From: Elysia chlorotica
Lineage: Eukaryota > Mollusca > Gastropoda > Plakobranchidae
Reading direction: 5' to 3'
DNA: 64,000 nt
Assembly: GCA_003991915.1 (NCBI GenBank)
Contig: RQTK01000905.1
Coordinates: forward strand, 103,703 to 167,702
This document shows, piece after piece, positions 48,201 to 58,977 of the stretch (within the stretch, counting starts at the first letter, position 1; each line of letters opens with the position of its first letter). Below the pieces are notes generated by a model. The model was not told the origin of the DNA. It made no database searches and was given only the letters and a program-made list of their open reading frames with translations. The position numbers and the translations under genes are program-made.

Positions 48201-51200
48201 GTGAAAAGAATCAAATTGAGCTGTAATTGCATTTTTTTTAAATTAGTTTTAACAAGAGAGAAGTGTTTCGGATACAAAATGGCATAATCCATTTAAATAC
48301 TTTAATATTCTGTTAAACAAATTTTGTTTAATGTTTTCTCTGTGTGTTTTATTCAGTTTTACCGTGATACGCTGGAAGAGACGCCTGACAGTGACAAGAA
48401 GGATGCCAAGCAGGAGGACGGAAGGGACAGCCCACCAACCCTGGATTTGATGGCGCCTCTAGACTGCCAGGCAGAGCCGAGGAAGGAGCAAGACATGGAC
48501 ACGTCAAAAACAGGTTGGTAGTTGTATTTGTCAGAGCATCAAGGCCTATTTCATTTTCGGTAGTTTTAAGATAGTTAAAACCAAAAAAGATTTTTTTCCT
48601 GTGCCAATAGTGCAAAGGCTACAAATTTTTAGTTTTTTTTAGTTAAATGAAAATAAAAACAAATCTATTTTTCTTCATGAGATGAAATTTATTCAACAAA
48701 TACGTTGATATGCTAATTTAAAAATAGCATATATCAGAGATTTGAGTGAAAGAATGCTTAGGTATAGTAAAAACCGAAGTCATTTTTATCTATCTCTTCA
48801 CTTAGACATACATGTTGTGTGATGAAGTTTATTAGCCAACTTTGGTTCATGAAGACTTTGGTATAAGGATTTAAAATGAGTCTGTGTCGTATTGACAGGT
48901 TACTTCTTTAGCAGAATAAAAATAATGAGGAAGCAAAGAAAGAAAAAAAAACTTTTTAAAGGATAAGTTAGGACAGGTTATCAACTCAAAATGCTTACTT
49001 ATATAGTAATGTCTAAATTAATATTTTTGGTTGATGGCAATGTTTGAGAGAAGATTGGTGCCATACTGTTGAGTTTGAAAATGTTGGAGCGTCTACAATT
49101 GCTGTGTTCAAATTTGCCCAATCTAAAACAACCATATCTTAAGCAACCTGCACATAAAGACAATTTCAATCACATTGCAGAATTTGGGTAAATTTTATTT
49201 TTTAATTCTTTGTACCAGGTAATTTACATTTTCTGAAATGTTTTAAACCAGACGAGCCTTTATTAGATTTTGGGAATGCAGAGGATTTCCAAGAAGCAAA
49301 TGTTGAAGAGCCTCCCAAGTCAACCAAACCCAAGAAACGCGTGAGTTGGGCCCGGGAGTCTCAGATGGAGCAAATTTTCTACTTCGAGATGGATGAGAAT
49401 GAGAGAGGTAAGTACTCAGCATGCTTTGGATATATATGTTGTTGTTTTTTTGTTGAAGTAGTTTTCTTTTACCTTTCCCTAATCCATACATTTTTTACAA
49501 ACTTTTTTCAACCATTACATAATTTTTTACAACCTTTTCTAATTCATTATATAAATATTTTTATCTTTTTCTCACTTCTTACATAATTTTTTACGTCCTT
49601 TCCTCACTATTTTCTATTGGAGTTCTAAATCTCTATTGCTATGTCTTTCTGTCTTTAATAGTCTTTTGTCGCTCCTGTTGTTGTCTTTTAAATCTAGATG
49701 CATGTAAAATTTTAAACACATTTCAAATACATCCCTAGTTTCTGTGTCATATAAAAAATACATGCTTAATTTAAGATGTTTATTTCCATTGGATATTTTA
49801 CTTTAATCAATTTCTAGTTTCTACCTATGTGGTGTCATTTTAAAAATACATCTTTTATTCAATGTTTGTTTTCGTTCGATGTTTTCCTTGGTTTAGTTAA
49901 AGACTGGTTTTTGTTGGGTCACTTTTGTGGGAAGTGATTATTCAGGTGATCTATATACCTACCAGATACCTACCATTTTGTCAAGTGGGCTTTGTTCAAG
50001 ATTATAAATTCTATACAGAAAAAACTTGAATAATTTTTCCTTGTTTATATTACCCAGAAAATGTGAATCGCCCCAAGAGCTTCAGTGACTTAAAACGGGA
50101 AGAGATGATGCTAGACAGAAGGGTAAGTCACCTAGTGCTGGTTAGTTTATTCCATGCAGAGTTGAGAAGTGTGAGATAATTTCAAGCAGGTGGTCCGAGT
50201 TTAATCTTATGTAACAGAATTGTGTATTTGTTATCTTGATTTTAGTAATTATTTCTTGTTGTTACAGTAAGCAACTATGACAATGTTGTTGATAGTATTA
50301 ATAATAATTTAAAAAATAATAAATCAATAATAATAACTAAAGAAGAAGGAGAATGGCGATGATGTAGTATTGTGATTTATATAGTGGTTTTCTTATACAT
50401 GCTAACTGTGCTTTACACTCAACATTAAAATTTAACTAAACTGTGTACACAAACCATACCATTAGATTGATTAGACACAACAAAATTTTATCTTAAAATT
50501 CTTTCAGTTTGCTTGCCATCATGTTTTCATTCTTGGTGTTATTGTTATTTCATTACTATTTTACAATTGCTGCCGTGGATAAATTTATAAACCTCCAAAT
50601 TTGAACTTCATCTACAGGCCATTGAATCTGGGAAACGCTTCACTAATGACACAATGGTGGAGGTTCTGCAGGTAAGGAAAAACTTATTTACTCATACCCT
50701 TCAACAAAAACTCACAAAGCTGAAACAAAGTTACAGATGCCTCTAGATTGCATCGGAGAGAAGGGCAAAAGACCAAACCATGTTTTTTTGGGGCAAAATA
50801 TTGTAACTGCAGCTATAAATCTATGCAATTACAATAATATGCCTCTCAAAGTGCAAAACATTGCTGGATGGATAATAACACCAACATATACTTTAACACC
50901 ACTTTTGATTTTCATATTAATATATTTTTGATTTTAGATTGCATGCTATTTCCTTTCAGCTTGATGGTTCTTTTGCTAATTAAAAAAAAAGTGTGAATCT
51001 ATCCAGTTCTTTTATTGTACATTTGATTTTGCCAGTATGAATACAACGCAAGATTTAATGAGCATTCCATTCTTGTACTAGCCCAAAAATGTTTCACACT
51101 ACTTTCTTCTTGATATTTGTCATGTCAATATTTATTTTAGAAATTATTGAAGTATGTGCAAAAATATCTCATAGCTTTATTGACCAAACAAAGCCTATGG

Positions 51201-54200
51201 AGCATTCAAATTACGTATCTTTTTTATCCTTGCTTTTATTCCCTTGACTCTGCTTATTAGTATTCAGAAAAAAACTTGTGTGTAGAGAATTTACGTAACT
51301 AATTATTAGGCTTTTTTGCAAATGCTAACAAGTTTTATGGATCAAGCTACCTTGATTTCTTCTTATTGGGTCAGTGTCAATGTAACGTGATGGCTGAGAC
51401 ACATGTTCTGGTATCCTCGCCCTATCTCTGTTTGGCAGTACATAAAACTGTCATACATTGATCTTGTGATGAGTCCAGAATATAGCCTACTTGCTGACTT
51501 TTGAGGTTAAGAAGCCAAACTCAGCCCTCACTTTATTTTGTCTCAACAACAAAATTTTGAATGAGCTTGAGCATGGAAGCAAGGATACCACTGTAAACCT
51601 ATGATAAAGAAACAAATATGTATGTGAATTTAACAGTCAACCTTCACTATTTTCTTGATGCAGTGGAAGCTTCCGAAACTGATAGACAACGCCATCGTGG
51701 TGGTGGACTCAGGCTGTAACAGCGTGGAGAGGCAGATCCAGATGGAGCGAGAGCAGAGCGTGCTGTGTGCTCTTTTCTTCAACAAGTAAGGAAATGAGCG
51801 TTACCCTGAGATCACCTGTTATGGTGGACTGAGTGTATGCATGCTACAACTATTGAAACAGTGTCATGCTCAAGCTAGTTTTGAATAACCTCTTCTACAA
51901 TTTTTCACAAAACATTATTAGTAATAAAAATAATAGTTTACAATTTTATAGTGCATAAACACTATTGTTGTTAGGTTGTGCTCTAGGCTGTACATAGCAA
52001 AAAATAATGAACGCCTAAAAGCATTGTGAATCAAACCTGTTTATTATTTTTGGTTTTTGAAACTTGGAACATAATTTTTACATAAATTTGAGTGTAGAAG
52101 AGAATGAGCAACCATGAGAACATCAAGTCACTCTAAACAGACGGAAAGAGTTGTGGAGATTCAAAATTCTAGTCTGTAAATACTCAATGTAGGGGTAGAT
52201 AACATTTGGCTCAGAATATTGATCTGGCAGGCATATCTTTATTAAGCAAGCATAGGCCGTTCTATAAAAGTTCATTTTAATGATAGATCATAGTTTGTTC
52301 TTATAACTAATAAAATAAAGTAAATACACAATTAAAGTTTATTTCAATGATTTGGCTTTACAAAAAAAAGTGCTCACTAGCTCAAACTTACAATATCACT
52401 TTGCCCTCACAGAGTGCCTGACACGCCAAATGAGCCGGATCCTGAGATACCGAGCGAGGAGGAAGACATCAAAGTTATCCCCTTGGAGGATGTGAGCAAT
52501 GTTTCATTCACACAAAAAATTTTTTAATCTATAAAAACATTCTACACTTGGGAATAGTATATTACAGTGGAAACCTCATAATTAGAATTCCTTGGGAATT
52601 GATCTAAATTGACCAACACTTCAAATTAAGAAAATTGAAATTTGAATTACAGATTGGGACCTACCTGAACCACAAAAGTGTAAACAGAAGTAGACAGAAC
52701 TTAACCATTTTTGAGAAACTGCGTTTATGGCAGTTTCCTATTGTTTACTGTCTTCGGCAGCATTGAATTCCGCTTGACGGATAGTGCTTTTGTAATGCCT
52801 ATTGGTGGTGTGAACTTCGAATTAAGAGAATCACACTAGAAAAACTTTGCTTTTAATAGAGCAAAAGAGAGAAAAATAACCTTTTCTCTTGCAAATTTCG
52901 GTTAATTAGAAATTTGAATTATCAGACTTTGTTTTGTGAGGTTTCCACTGTAGTTCTCTTTGCTACATTTTAAATTGTGTAGAGCTACGTTGGACAAAGC
53001 CAAACATACTTGGTCAAATTTGTTGCGATAAAAAAAAAATGATAGAGTATATTAAATGACGGTACTTTTATAAGTAAGATAAAAACCGTGGAAATAAGGT
53101 GTTGTACTATATATTATAATGCATTTTTTTGTTAACACGTATATGATTGATAATTTAAATTTTAAAAATGCAACTTTTACCCTATCTGTGGTATTTTAAT
53201 CCCTAGGTCTATGATATCTTTTTTCCCCAGGAGAACGGATCGTGCACAGAGTATGAGCACACCTACAACTTCAACGATCCTTCCTCTCTACCCTACGACC
53301 CTGAGTTCGGAGCTCTCCCGCTCCAAGGACAAAATCCTCAGCACGGCGCCGCGGGGGGACACCTGGCTAACGGCCACGCTGGAGGGGCTGGAATGGGGGG
53401 CCCACCCCCGGGTCTCCATGGCAACCTGGCTGGTCAGGGCTCTGGCAGCATGGGTCACATGATGAGCAGCCTCCCCCCTGGCATCAGCCACATCCTGCAC
53501 GTGCTGAAGCAGCAGGCCCAGGAGACGCGGGACCCCATCATGCAGAACCTGCAGGGCATGCTCTCCAATGTCTTGGTGAGTGCGGATTATATTATCTCTT
53601 GTCATAAGGTAAGATAAGATAAGATATACTTTTGTTGTCCATTCAAGGAAAATTGTCATCGTGGTTACATGGGCTACAAAAATGCAGATAGACAATAATC
53701 ATTAGGTGTATTTAAAACATAGTATAAATATATAAAAATAAATCTAAAATGTATATAGATTTTTATACAAACAATGAAAATATCTAATGTTACATTGGTT
53801 TAAAGCACTTTAGATACACAATAGTTATTGTTTGATGAAAAAAAAGAGCTGGGAGGTTTTATCTATCTCACACTTATGGAGTTATTGGTGAATTATTAGA
53901 AAGTCAATTCCAATCACAGGAAATTCTTTATCATGACAGTTGGTTTTCATTAACTTACATTTGAGATTGTGTATAAAGTCCTGATAAATTTTGGCCTTGG
54001 TCAAATTAAGCATATGTCCCCATTTTGAAAATTGGACTTTTTGTTAAATTATTCAATTTAAGTGTTAAAAAGAACCAGCTGTCATGTTCTTAAGAAAGAA
54101 ACATATTTAAACATATTTAATTTCCTTTAGTCTAATTCATCTACTAAAACTAAAGTAAAATGTTCATTCTATTTTCTTTTTCAGCAAACCACCAATCCAC

Positions 54201-56989
54201 AGGATAGCGGCATGCTTGTGGATCGTATCTTAAATGCTCTAGAGCCTTTCATGAACCAGATTCCAGGTAAGAACCAATCGTTGACTTTGGCTAACATTTT
54301 TTGTGTGTAAATTGCTGAAGTTTGATGATTGGCAAAATAGACATATGTCTGTCAATAATTTTTTTTTTTATCTATGAAGTTTTGACTTTGAAAATTTAAA
54401 GCTGCCATAGACTGAAAGATCCTTGACGTTTAAAATTGATGTACTCATAAAGGTCCTCCTGATTGGTCTTGGTTTCAAAGCAGATTGACTAACAAGAGGC
54501 ATAAATGGAAGAGGAGTGAGGGGTTGCTAAGTGCTAAAGCATTTTGGGAGGTACATGATTCAAGCCTACGACAATTTGTTTGTAGAACTTTGTTCTTGAT
54601 GGTTGGATTGGTGTCAGTATAATGTCACTGTCTGAGACAAGAGTCATGGTATACCCGCACTGCTTGTGTCGGTTAGGGAAGATCAATCTTTGTGGGGTTT
54701 TTTTTCAAAAATCTATGCACACCGAAAAAAAAAAAGAAGAAGAAGAATGAAATAAAAAAATTATAATAATGATATTAATAACATAACAACAGTATACATT
54801 TGCACACTACCAAATCCTGAAATCATAAGGAAATAACTGACCAACCAAACCAACCAATGTACCTAATAAACTCATTCCTGTTGTATCCCCCCAGGCCTAA
54901 GCAACCTGATCAACTCTGTGAAGGGCAATGGCGGGATGGACTTCCCAGTGGGCGGAGCTGCTGGCGCCGGGGCAGGAGGTCCAGGTGGCAGATTCCTGGG
55001 TCACCCTGCGGGTCCTGGTGGCCCCATGTCCGGAGGGAATCCCAGGCATGGTCTGTTAGGCTCAGCGCCCCCTGGATTCAACATGGAGGCTGCCGCCAGC
55101 GGAAACATGCGGCCCCCACTAGGGATGTCAGCTGGTAAGGCAGGAGGAGTCAATTATGGTGTTTTTGTAGCAGTTCTTGTTAGTGGGATTTGAGTAATTA
55201 CCCACACAAATGATAAAAAGAAGAAGAAATAATAATGCATATGCATAGTACCAAACCTTGAATTTACCCAGAATTTTCCATTTAGTATGTATTCACAAGA
55301 CTTATAGCAAACTTAGCTTATAAATTGTTATCAATTATCAATTATGTTAAATATTTAATTGCCTTGGTTCTATGTCAATGATGAACCCACACATTTAGTA
55401 ATATTTTGTTCAAGTAATTTTGCAGGTCCTCTGTCAATGTTGAATCCAAGTATCTATCAATTTAATTCCCCTGGTCCAATGCCAATGATGAACCTGTCAA
55501 TTAATTAATATGTTTTACATGTAATTTCCCTGGTCCTAATGTCAATGATGAACCTGTCAATTAATATGTTTTACATGTTATTTCTCAGGTCCTATGTCAA
55601 TGATGAACAATGGGGGCAGCAACTTTGGCATGGGCATGGGAGGACCTCCACCAGGCCACTGGAGAGGAGGGGGAGGGGGAGGCGGCAGATCCAGGCCCTT
55701 TAAACGAGGTGAGTTTGCAGGGGATGATGGCTTCAGTGAAAGTAAAGGTCTATCAAGGGGTTATGTTTTGTGATTCAGTATAGACCTACTATGGAGCTTT
55801 ACGCAAATAGGTTCAGTAATAAATTAATGTACTTAGTTGGCATCAATGCTTGTGGCTTACAAATGAGTAAAGGGGAAGGGAAATTTATATCTATGTCAAG
55901 ATTCAAAAAAGAAAATTGGATGATAAACCACAACTGTAATATCTTTCTTGTTTAGTGTACCTAGTGATTTTGTTAGTGATCTTTGACTTACTCAGTACAT
56001 CCCCACTTTAGTGCTTGGTTGTTGAATATGTGTTAGGCTTCTTCAGACTTGTTTGTCTTAATCAGGAGATCACAGGTCGTAGTGATAATAGGCTTTTGAA
56101 ATATTTTTTAGTTTTGTTTTGTGTTTTCTTAAGATTCTCCAATTGCAGTCATATAATCCTTTTCCTTAACTGAAAATATGGAATGTTTAAATATTAGACA
56201 TGTGATAGCTGCTTGATATGAATTATTTGACCACTTAGAATGTGATAACAAGATAAATGAACACTGTGACTTGTAAAAACTTTCAAAAACTATGACACAT
56301 GTTAGCATTCCTTCAGTTGAAAACTTTGGTTAGCATGAGACTCAGCTGAGGGTCCAGTATTGGGGAAAAAAAGGTCCACAAGCTGTGCACATTCTAAAGC
56401 TGATAAGTCTACAGATCAAACATTGATTTTTCAAAAGATAATGTTTTCCCAAGCTTTGTTTGCTCCCAGTTTGTCAAGCTTCTAAGTAAACAATAAGGAT
56501 TATTTGGTTTCATTGCTCTACCTCAATAAAATTCTTAATGTTTTCTTTGTGCAATGTTAGAGTGCAAAGCTTATAATTTTTGGGAGGTCCCTTTTTTTTA
56601 TCCCATAGCAGGTTGCCTTGTTGGGCCAGTGTTCGTATAATGTGATCGACTGAGACAGAAGTCCTGGTATACCAGCTCTGTCAGATGTCAGTCTTGAGTC
56701 CCGTCTGCAATATAGTCCAGTTGCTAACAATAGACATTCAGAAACCAACAAACCAAACCCTGCACAAAATAGTGGACCTTTTTTTCCTGAATACCGCACC
56801 TTTTAGTTCAAGATCCTAAATTTGTTATAAGCTGTATAGCTTATCACTGCTTAAAAAAATTGAAAAGGTCTTCCATTCCTTCTTCCATTTCCAGGTCATC
56901 ACCGCGGTAACACTGTGTGCACATTTTTTGTGAAGACAAGGAATTGCAAGTACGGAGAGAGCTGTCAGTTTCTTCATCCCAACTCGTAG
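42209..56989 (+). CDS. PPP1R10: Serine/threonine phosphatase 1 regulatory subunit 10 (PNUTS), complete
   Basis: Nuclear scaffold that holds PP1 in the PTW/PP1 complex, which acts on chromatin and on the RNA polymerase II CTD and elongation factors at termination. Exons: 42209-42211, 42648-42745, 43410-43496, 44349-44536, 45138-45224, 45588-46119, 47040-47191, 47842-48116, 48357-48513, 49252-49407, 50058-50122, 50618-50671, 51664-51785, 52413-52491, 53231-53575, 54185-54266, 54895-55134, 55589-55708, 56895-56989. All introns are GT-AG and phases agree. The sum is 2937 nt, 978 codons plus stop, which supports the placement of the start exon; the vertebrate protein is about 940. Domain order: TFIIS N-terminal-like domain (about 1-155), charged linker (about 155-330), RVSW PP1-docking motif (556-559), Gly-rich region (from about 720), CCCH zinc finger (956-975). 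Confidence 0.93.
42648..45224 (+). CDS. PPP1R10: PNUTS exons 2-5: TFIIS N-terminal-like (LW) domain
   Basis: Reads PPIDPQQLLRALGPLL, SLMKDASKLVSKCVYLNILR, KFVEVGGWDTLNAWLDVAR, LLGELLEVYLRIPVTVALLK and LSTELVDVWMKTIRGQ. Vertebrate PNUTS has [20 protein letters not shown] and KFIDVGGYKLLNNWLTYSK in the same order. The helical bundle with the conserved W is the docking module for TOX4 and related partners in the family. The donor of exon 4 is followed by a ~156-bp tandem copy. Confidence 0.92.
43950..44190 (+). mobile_element. Diverged SINE in PNUTS intron 3
   Basis: Carries tcctgattggatcattgtca, then gcataatatgatctgccc, then cagtcttggggcttgtcttg and a gtatagtgctcactttgga tail, all family landmarks in plus orientation. 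It ends about 160 bp before exon 4. Confidence 0.6.
44500..44820 (+). repeat. ~156-bp tandem duplication across the PNUTS exon 4 donor
   Basis: The end of exon 4 (atgcagggcaagacagac) and following intron recur at 44668 as atgcagggcaaaactgat. After it the donor-like gacagttagtgg replaces gacagtgagtgg. Each copy then has a G-run, gtatt-gttt, and an atctgggcttttacag segment. Confidence 0.85.
44947..45016 (+). repeat. 35-bp perfect tandem duplication
   Basis: ctcttttccgttctcatcgc, then tatgcttgacagata, occurs twice, 120 bp before PNUTS exon 5. Confidence 0.9.
45588..48513 (+). CDS. PPP1R10: PNUTS exons 6-9: charged, disordered linker
   Basis: Exon 6 (532 nt) begins with six Lys and continues as a long Lys/Asp/Arg/Glu-rich stretch, then a Ser run (11 or so), then RIRSTGLFDDDEEEMD, matching the conserved vertebrate KFRSTGLE motif. 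Exon 7 contains GRIKIIPPKK (vertebrate VKIIPP). Exon 8 has FGLKKKKKAASPS (vertebrate IKIKKKKKVLSP). Exon 9 is acidic. The region is likely unstructured and basic-acidic patterned. Its expanded KD/RD part has no clear counterpart in vertebrates. Confidence 0.9.
47640..47815 (+). mobile_element. SINE copy in PNUTS intron 7
   Basis: Body motifs gttgggttggtgtcagttta, tgtgaccggctgagacag and cttggggctcattcacaata are in order, ending in gttggaccctaagcaaca just upstream of exon 8. Confidence 0.65.
49252..52491 (+). CDS. PPP1R10: PNUTS exons 10-14: PP1-binding segment
   Basis: Exon 10 carries PKKRVSWARESQMEQIFYFE, with the RVxF-type motif RVSW at residues 556-559 and the following FYFE conserved with vertebrate SVTWPEEGKLREYFYFE. 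Exons 11-13 continue NVNRPKSFSDLKREE, AIESGKRF and WKLPKLIDNAIVVVDSGCNS, then ERQIQMEREQSVLCALFFNK (vertebrate [20 protein letters not shown]). Exon 14 is PDTPNEPDPEIPSEEEDIKV followed by IPLED, matching the [22 protein letters not shown] block. This segment wraps the PP1 catalytic subunit in the family. Confidence 0.93.
49408..50057. other. PNUTS intron 10, no recognised content
   Basis: T-rich intron with repeated tacataattttttac-like phrases. No mobile element or coding signal was seen. Introns 6 (46120-47039) and 9 (48514-49251) are likewise unremarkable. Confidence 0.5.
51340..51530 (+). mobile_element. SINE copy in PNUTS intron 12
   Basis: Contains ttattgggtcagtgtcaatg, ggtatcctcgccctatctct, gtttggcagtacataaaact and aatatagcctacttgctga, matching the SINE body in plus orientation. 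Confidence 0.65.
52565..52950 (+). mobile_element. 386-bp MITE with terminal inverted repeats and TA target site
   Basis: Left end CAGTGGAAACCTCA and right end TGAGGTTTCCACTG are perfect inverted repeats over 14 bp, flanked on both sides by TA. Inner sequence also pairs imperfectly (aattaga-type stretches). There is no coding capacity. The ends and TA duplication point to the Tc1/mariner-pogo group. It lies in PNUTS intron 14. Related copies are at 38184-38602 and 36682-36800. Confidence 0.85.
53231..55708 (+). CDS. PPP1R10: PNUTS exons 15-18: Gly/Pro/Met-rich region
   Basis: Exon 15 starts ENGSCTEYEHTYNF and passes into Gly/His/Leu-rich sequence, then ISHILHVLKQQAQETRDPIM, a likely helix. 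Exon 16 reads DSGMLVDRILNALEPFMNQI (vertebrate VQEILTSIM region). Exon 17 (GGAAGAGAGGPGGRFLG and similar) and exon 18 (HWRGGGGGGGRSRPFKR) are Gly/Arg-rich, RGG-like, as in vertebrates. The vertebrate GHRPHEGPG repeats are absent. The local GC content is much higher than in the flanking introns. The start of exon 18 has several tandem copies in the upstream intron. Confidence 0.9.
53607..53670 (-). mobile_element. LINE-type 3' tail with (AAGAT) repeats
   Basis: A short aagataagataagatata run, then cttttgttgtccattcaagg and aaaattgtc, resembles the tail of non-LTR elements common in aquatic animals. Only the end is present. It lies in PNUTS intron 15 just after exon 15. Confidence 0.35.
54535..54680 (+). 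mobile_element. SINE copy in PNUTS intron 16
   Basis: Contains a head remnant, ggttggattggtgtcagtat, then aatgtcactgtctgagac and gtcatggtatacccgcactg. The 3' third is missing. Confidence 0.6.
55362..55610 (+). repeat. Tandem copies of the PNUTS exon 18 5' edge
   Basis: The start of exon 18 (ggtcctatgtcaatgatgaa at 55588) has older copies at about 55366, 55425, 55472 and 55532, spaced about 47-60 bp. Between the last copies sits cctgtcaattaat, then atgttttacatg. An AG is kept at the 55425 copy (tttgcag) but lost in the others (ttgg, ctgg). Confidence 0.85.
55709..56894. other. PNUTS intron 18 with a SINE copy
   Basis: About 1.2 kb. A SINE in plus orientation occupies about 56600-56752 (ttgttgggccagtgttcgta, gatcgactgagacagaagtc, gtcttgagtcccgtctgcaa). 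The rest has no recognised content. Confidence 0.6.
56895..56989 (+). CDS. PPP1R10: PNUTS last exon: CCCH zinc finger and stop
   Basis: Reads VCTFFVKTRNCKYGESCQFL then HPNS and TAG. The Cys/His spacing is C-X8-C-X5-C-X3-H (about C956, C965, C971, H975), the C-terminal RNA/ssDNA-binding CCCH finger of PNUTS (vertebrate [21 protein letters not shown]). The acceptor is a clean ttcttccatttccag. Confidence 0.95.
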
Positions 56990-58620
56990 CCCAGGCCCCC
57001 TGACTAGTTTTATTTAACCAATTACCTACAGACTGGTCCTCCTCATAGTGAATCAATTTTTTTGCAAATGAAAAGAAAGCATATGTACAATTTAGAATCC
57101 CTATCATTCAACTGTCAAAAAACTTCTCATGTTTGCATTGTCTTTGACTCATTTTTCAGGTGATTTTTTCAAAACACAGCTACCCGTACAGTATTTACCA
57201 ATACCATGGCATGTAATAAGCAATGATTGACAAAAACTTGTTTCATAAGTTATCATCAAATTTTGAAAGCTGACTTCTTACGGCTCTTTCTCTATTGTTT
57301 AATCAAATTTCTGGTCTCCATACATGTGTATTGTTACTTTGGCCATAAATCTGTTTTAGAATGTGGCTCTGTTCACAAATTCATGGACTTAGTTAACTTC
57401 AACTTCAAGCAAACCTTTTATCCATTTTCAGTCGGCATATTTTGTATAATTTTCCTTTCCTTTTTTTTTTTTTTTGATTATTTTTTAAGCATAGATCAGG
57501 TTTTGCAAATTTTGCTTATTTTAGCAGTGAAATCAATTATTCAATAGTTTAACTTTTTTTTAAAATTGGAAGTCTTCATGTAAAGCTATGGAAGGTTTGA
57601 TTGATGTCAGTTGGATTGTGAGTGTGTTGGTCACCAGCTTGAGGCAGAGAAGAGTGTGAAGTTCATTTGTTTACCTTTGGTTTGCTTTCACAAAACCAAA
57701 AGTATTACATTGTAGTTTGTACTGTGGGTTGCACAATTGTTTCTTCCTCAAACTCAAAGTGTGTTAGGAGTGTGTAATAGCTAGGATTAGTTACTAAGTT
57801 TATGTCTCTAATAAAGTAGGTTCAGACGCCATGGTGGGTTTTGGGAATAAAGCCTTGACTTTGTACTATCAGCTTTGCGAAAGACGATTGATAGCTCCCG
57901 CCAAGACCGTTTGGTTTGCCAGTAACATGCACCAGTCTTTCAATTTTTTTATATTGACAAATGCCTCATGCTTTTTTTTAATGCAAAATGATTTTTCTTA
58001 TCTGTACCTTTATTTGCATTGATTACTTTGAATGTTTCACATAAGGATGTATTGTTATGTAAATATTGATGTAATGACTACATTATCACAAATTCACTTG
58101 AGTTAGAGATTTAACTCATGGTTCATATATCTGATGTGTTCCACTGTTGAAAGTAATATTTGTGCTTTTAGAATGAGGGCAATAATAATTTTCAAGAGAG
58201 AAAACAGACCCATACTTTCAATGTTGTTGAAAAGTGACTTTTTACCTCTTTAACAAGGTTCATATAATAGCAATGCATTTTAAACAAACAATAGCATATG
58301 TATCTGAAAGATTACTCAATTTCATCTCCCTTTTTTATTTTTTTTTCTGCAGCTCTGTGTTCTTATTTAATTTTGAAATACAGGCATTACCTTTTTTGTT
58401 TTTCTTTTCATATTTAAAAGTTTAATAAGAATAAGTTTATTTGAAAATTGTTTTAAAAATCAATAGGCAAACTTATGTTTTCTCCCCACTGTTTGACACG
58501 AGCCGTGTCCGTTAGTTCAAGTTGTACTCGAAGTTTGAGCCGAGAGCTTGCACATTGTATTCGCCATGTTTATGTACAAACAAAGCAATGAAATCAATAA
58601 AAAAATGCATTGACCTTATG
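56990..58620 (+). other. PPP1R10: PNUTS 3'UTR
   Basis: AT-rich, without coding signal. Candidate polyadenylation signals AATAAA are at 57810-57815 and 58596-58601. The second is followed within 30-60 bp by T/GT-rich sequence and is the likelier end. Two alternative ends are possible. Confidence 0.6.
58596..58601 (+). terminator. Likely distal polyadenylation signal of PNUTS
   Basis: AATAAA within aaatcaataaaaaaatgc, followed by a T-rich downstream region. Confidence 0.55.
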
Positions 58621-58977
58621 AAACAGGATATTTTGTTTTTATTATATTTTCTCTGATAGTGTTAAGAGTGATCATTTCTTAGTTTTTTGTTTTATTTTCA
58701 TTTATTGCATCCCAGTTTATTGATTTTTTTGCAGGCAACTCATTTTTGATTTAGGCACAGTAACAGTACATTTGGATATTTTCAGTTTGGTCAGCAACTT
58801 CCATGATACCGGTAACTGATATTGTTCCTACCAGTAGGCAAGGCACTGTTATTGAATTAGGTTCGCCCAGCTATTACCATCTAAAACTAATGTACACATA
58901 TATAATGGAATGGAATTATGGTTAAGTCATATGGATAAGGATAGGCCAAGGATGCTAAGTGGGCGACCTGCTAGGCT

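Noticed and set aside
53211..53695. Alternative frames over PNUTS exon 15
   Set aside because: High GC keeps several frames open; only the ENGSCTEYEHTYNF frame fits the phases and the PNUTS family.
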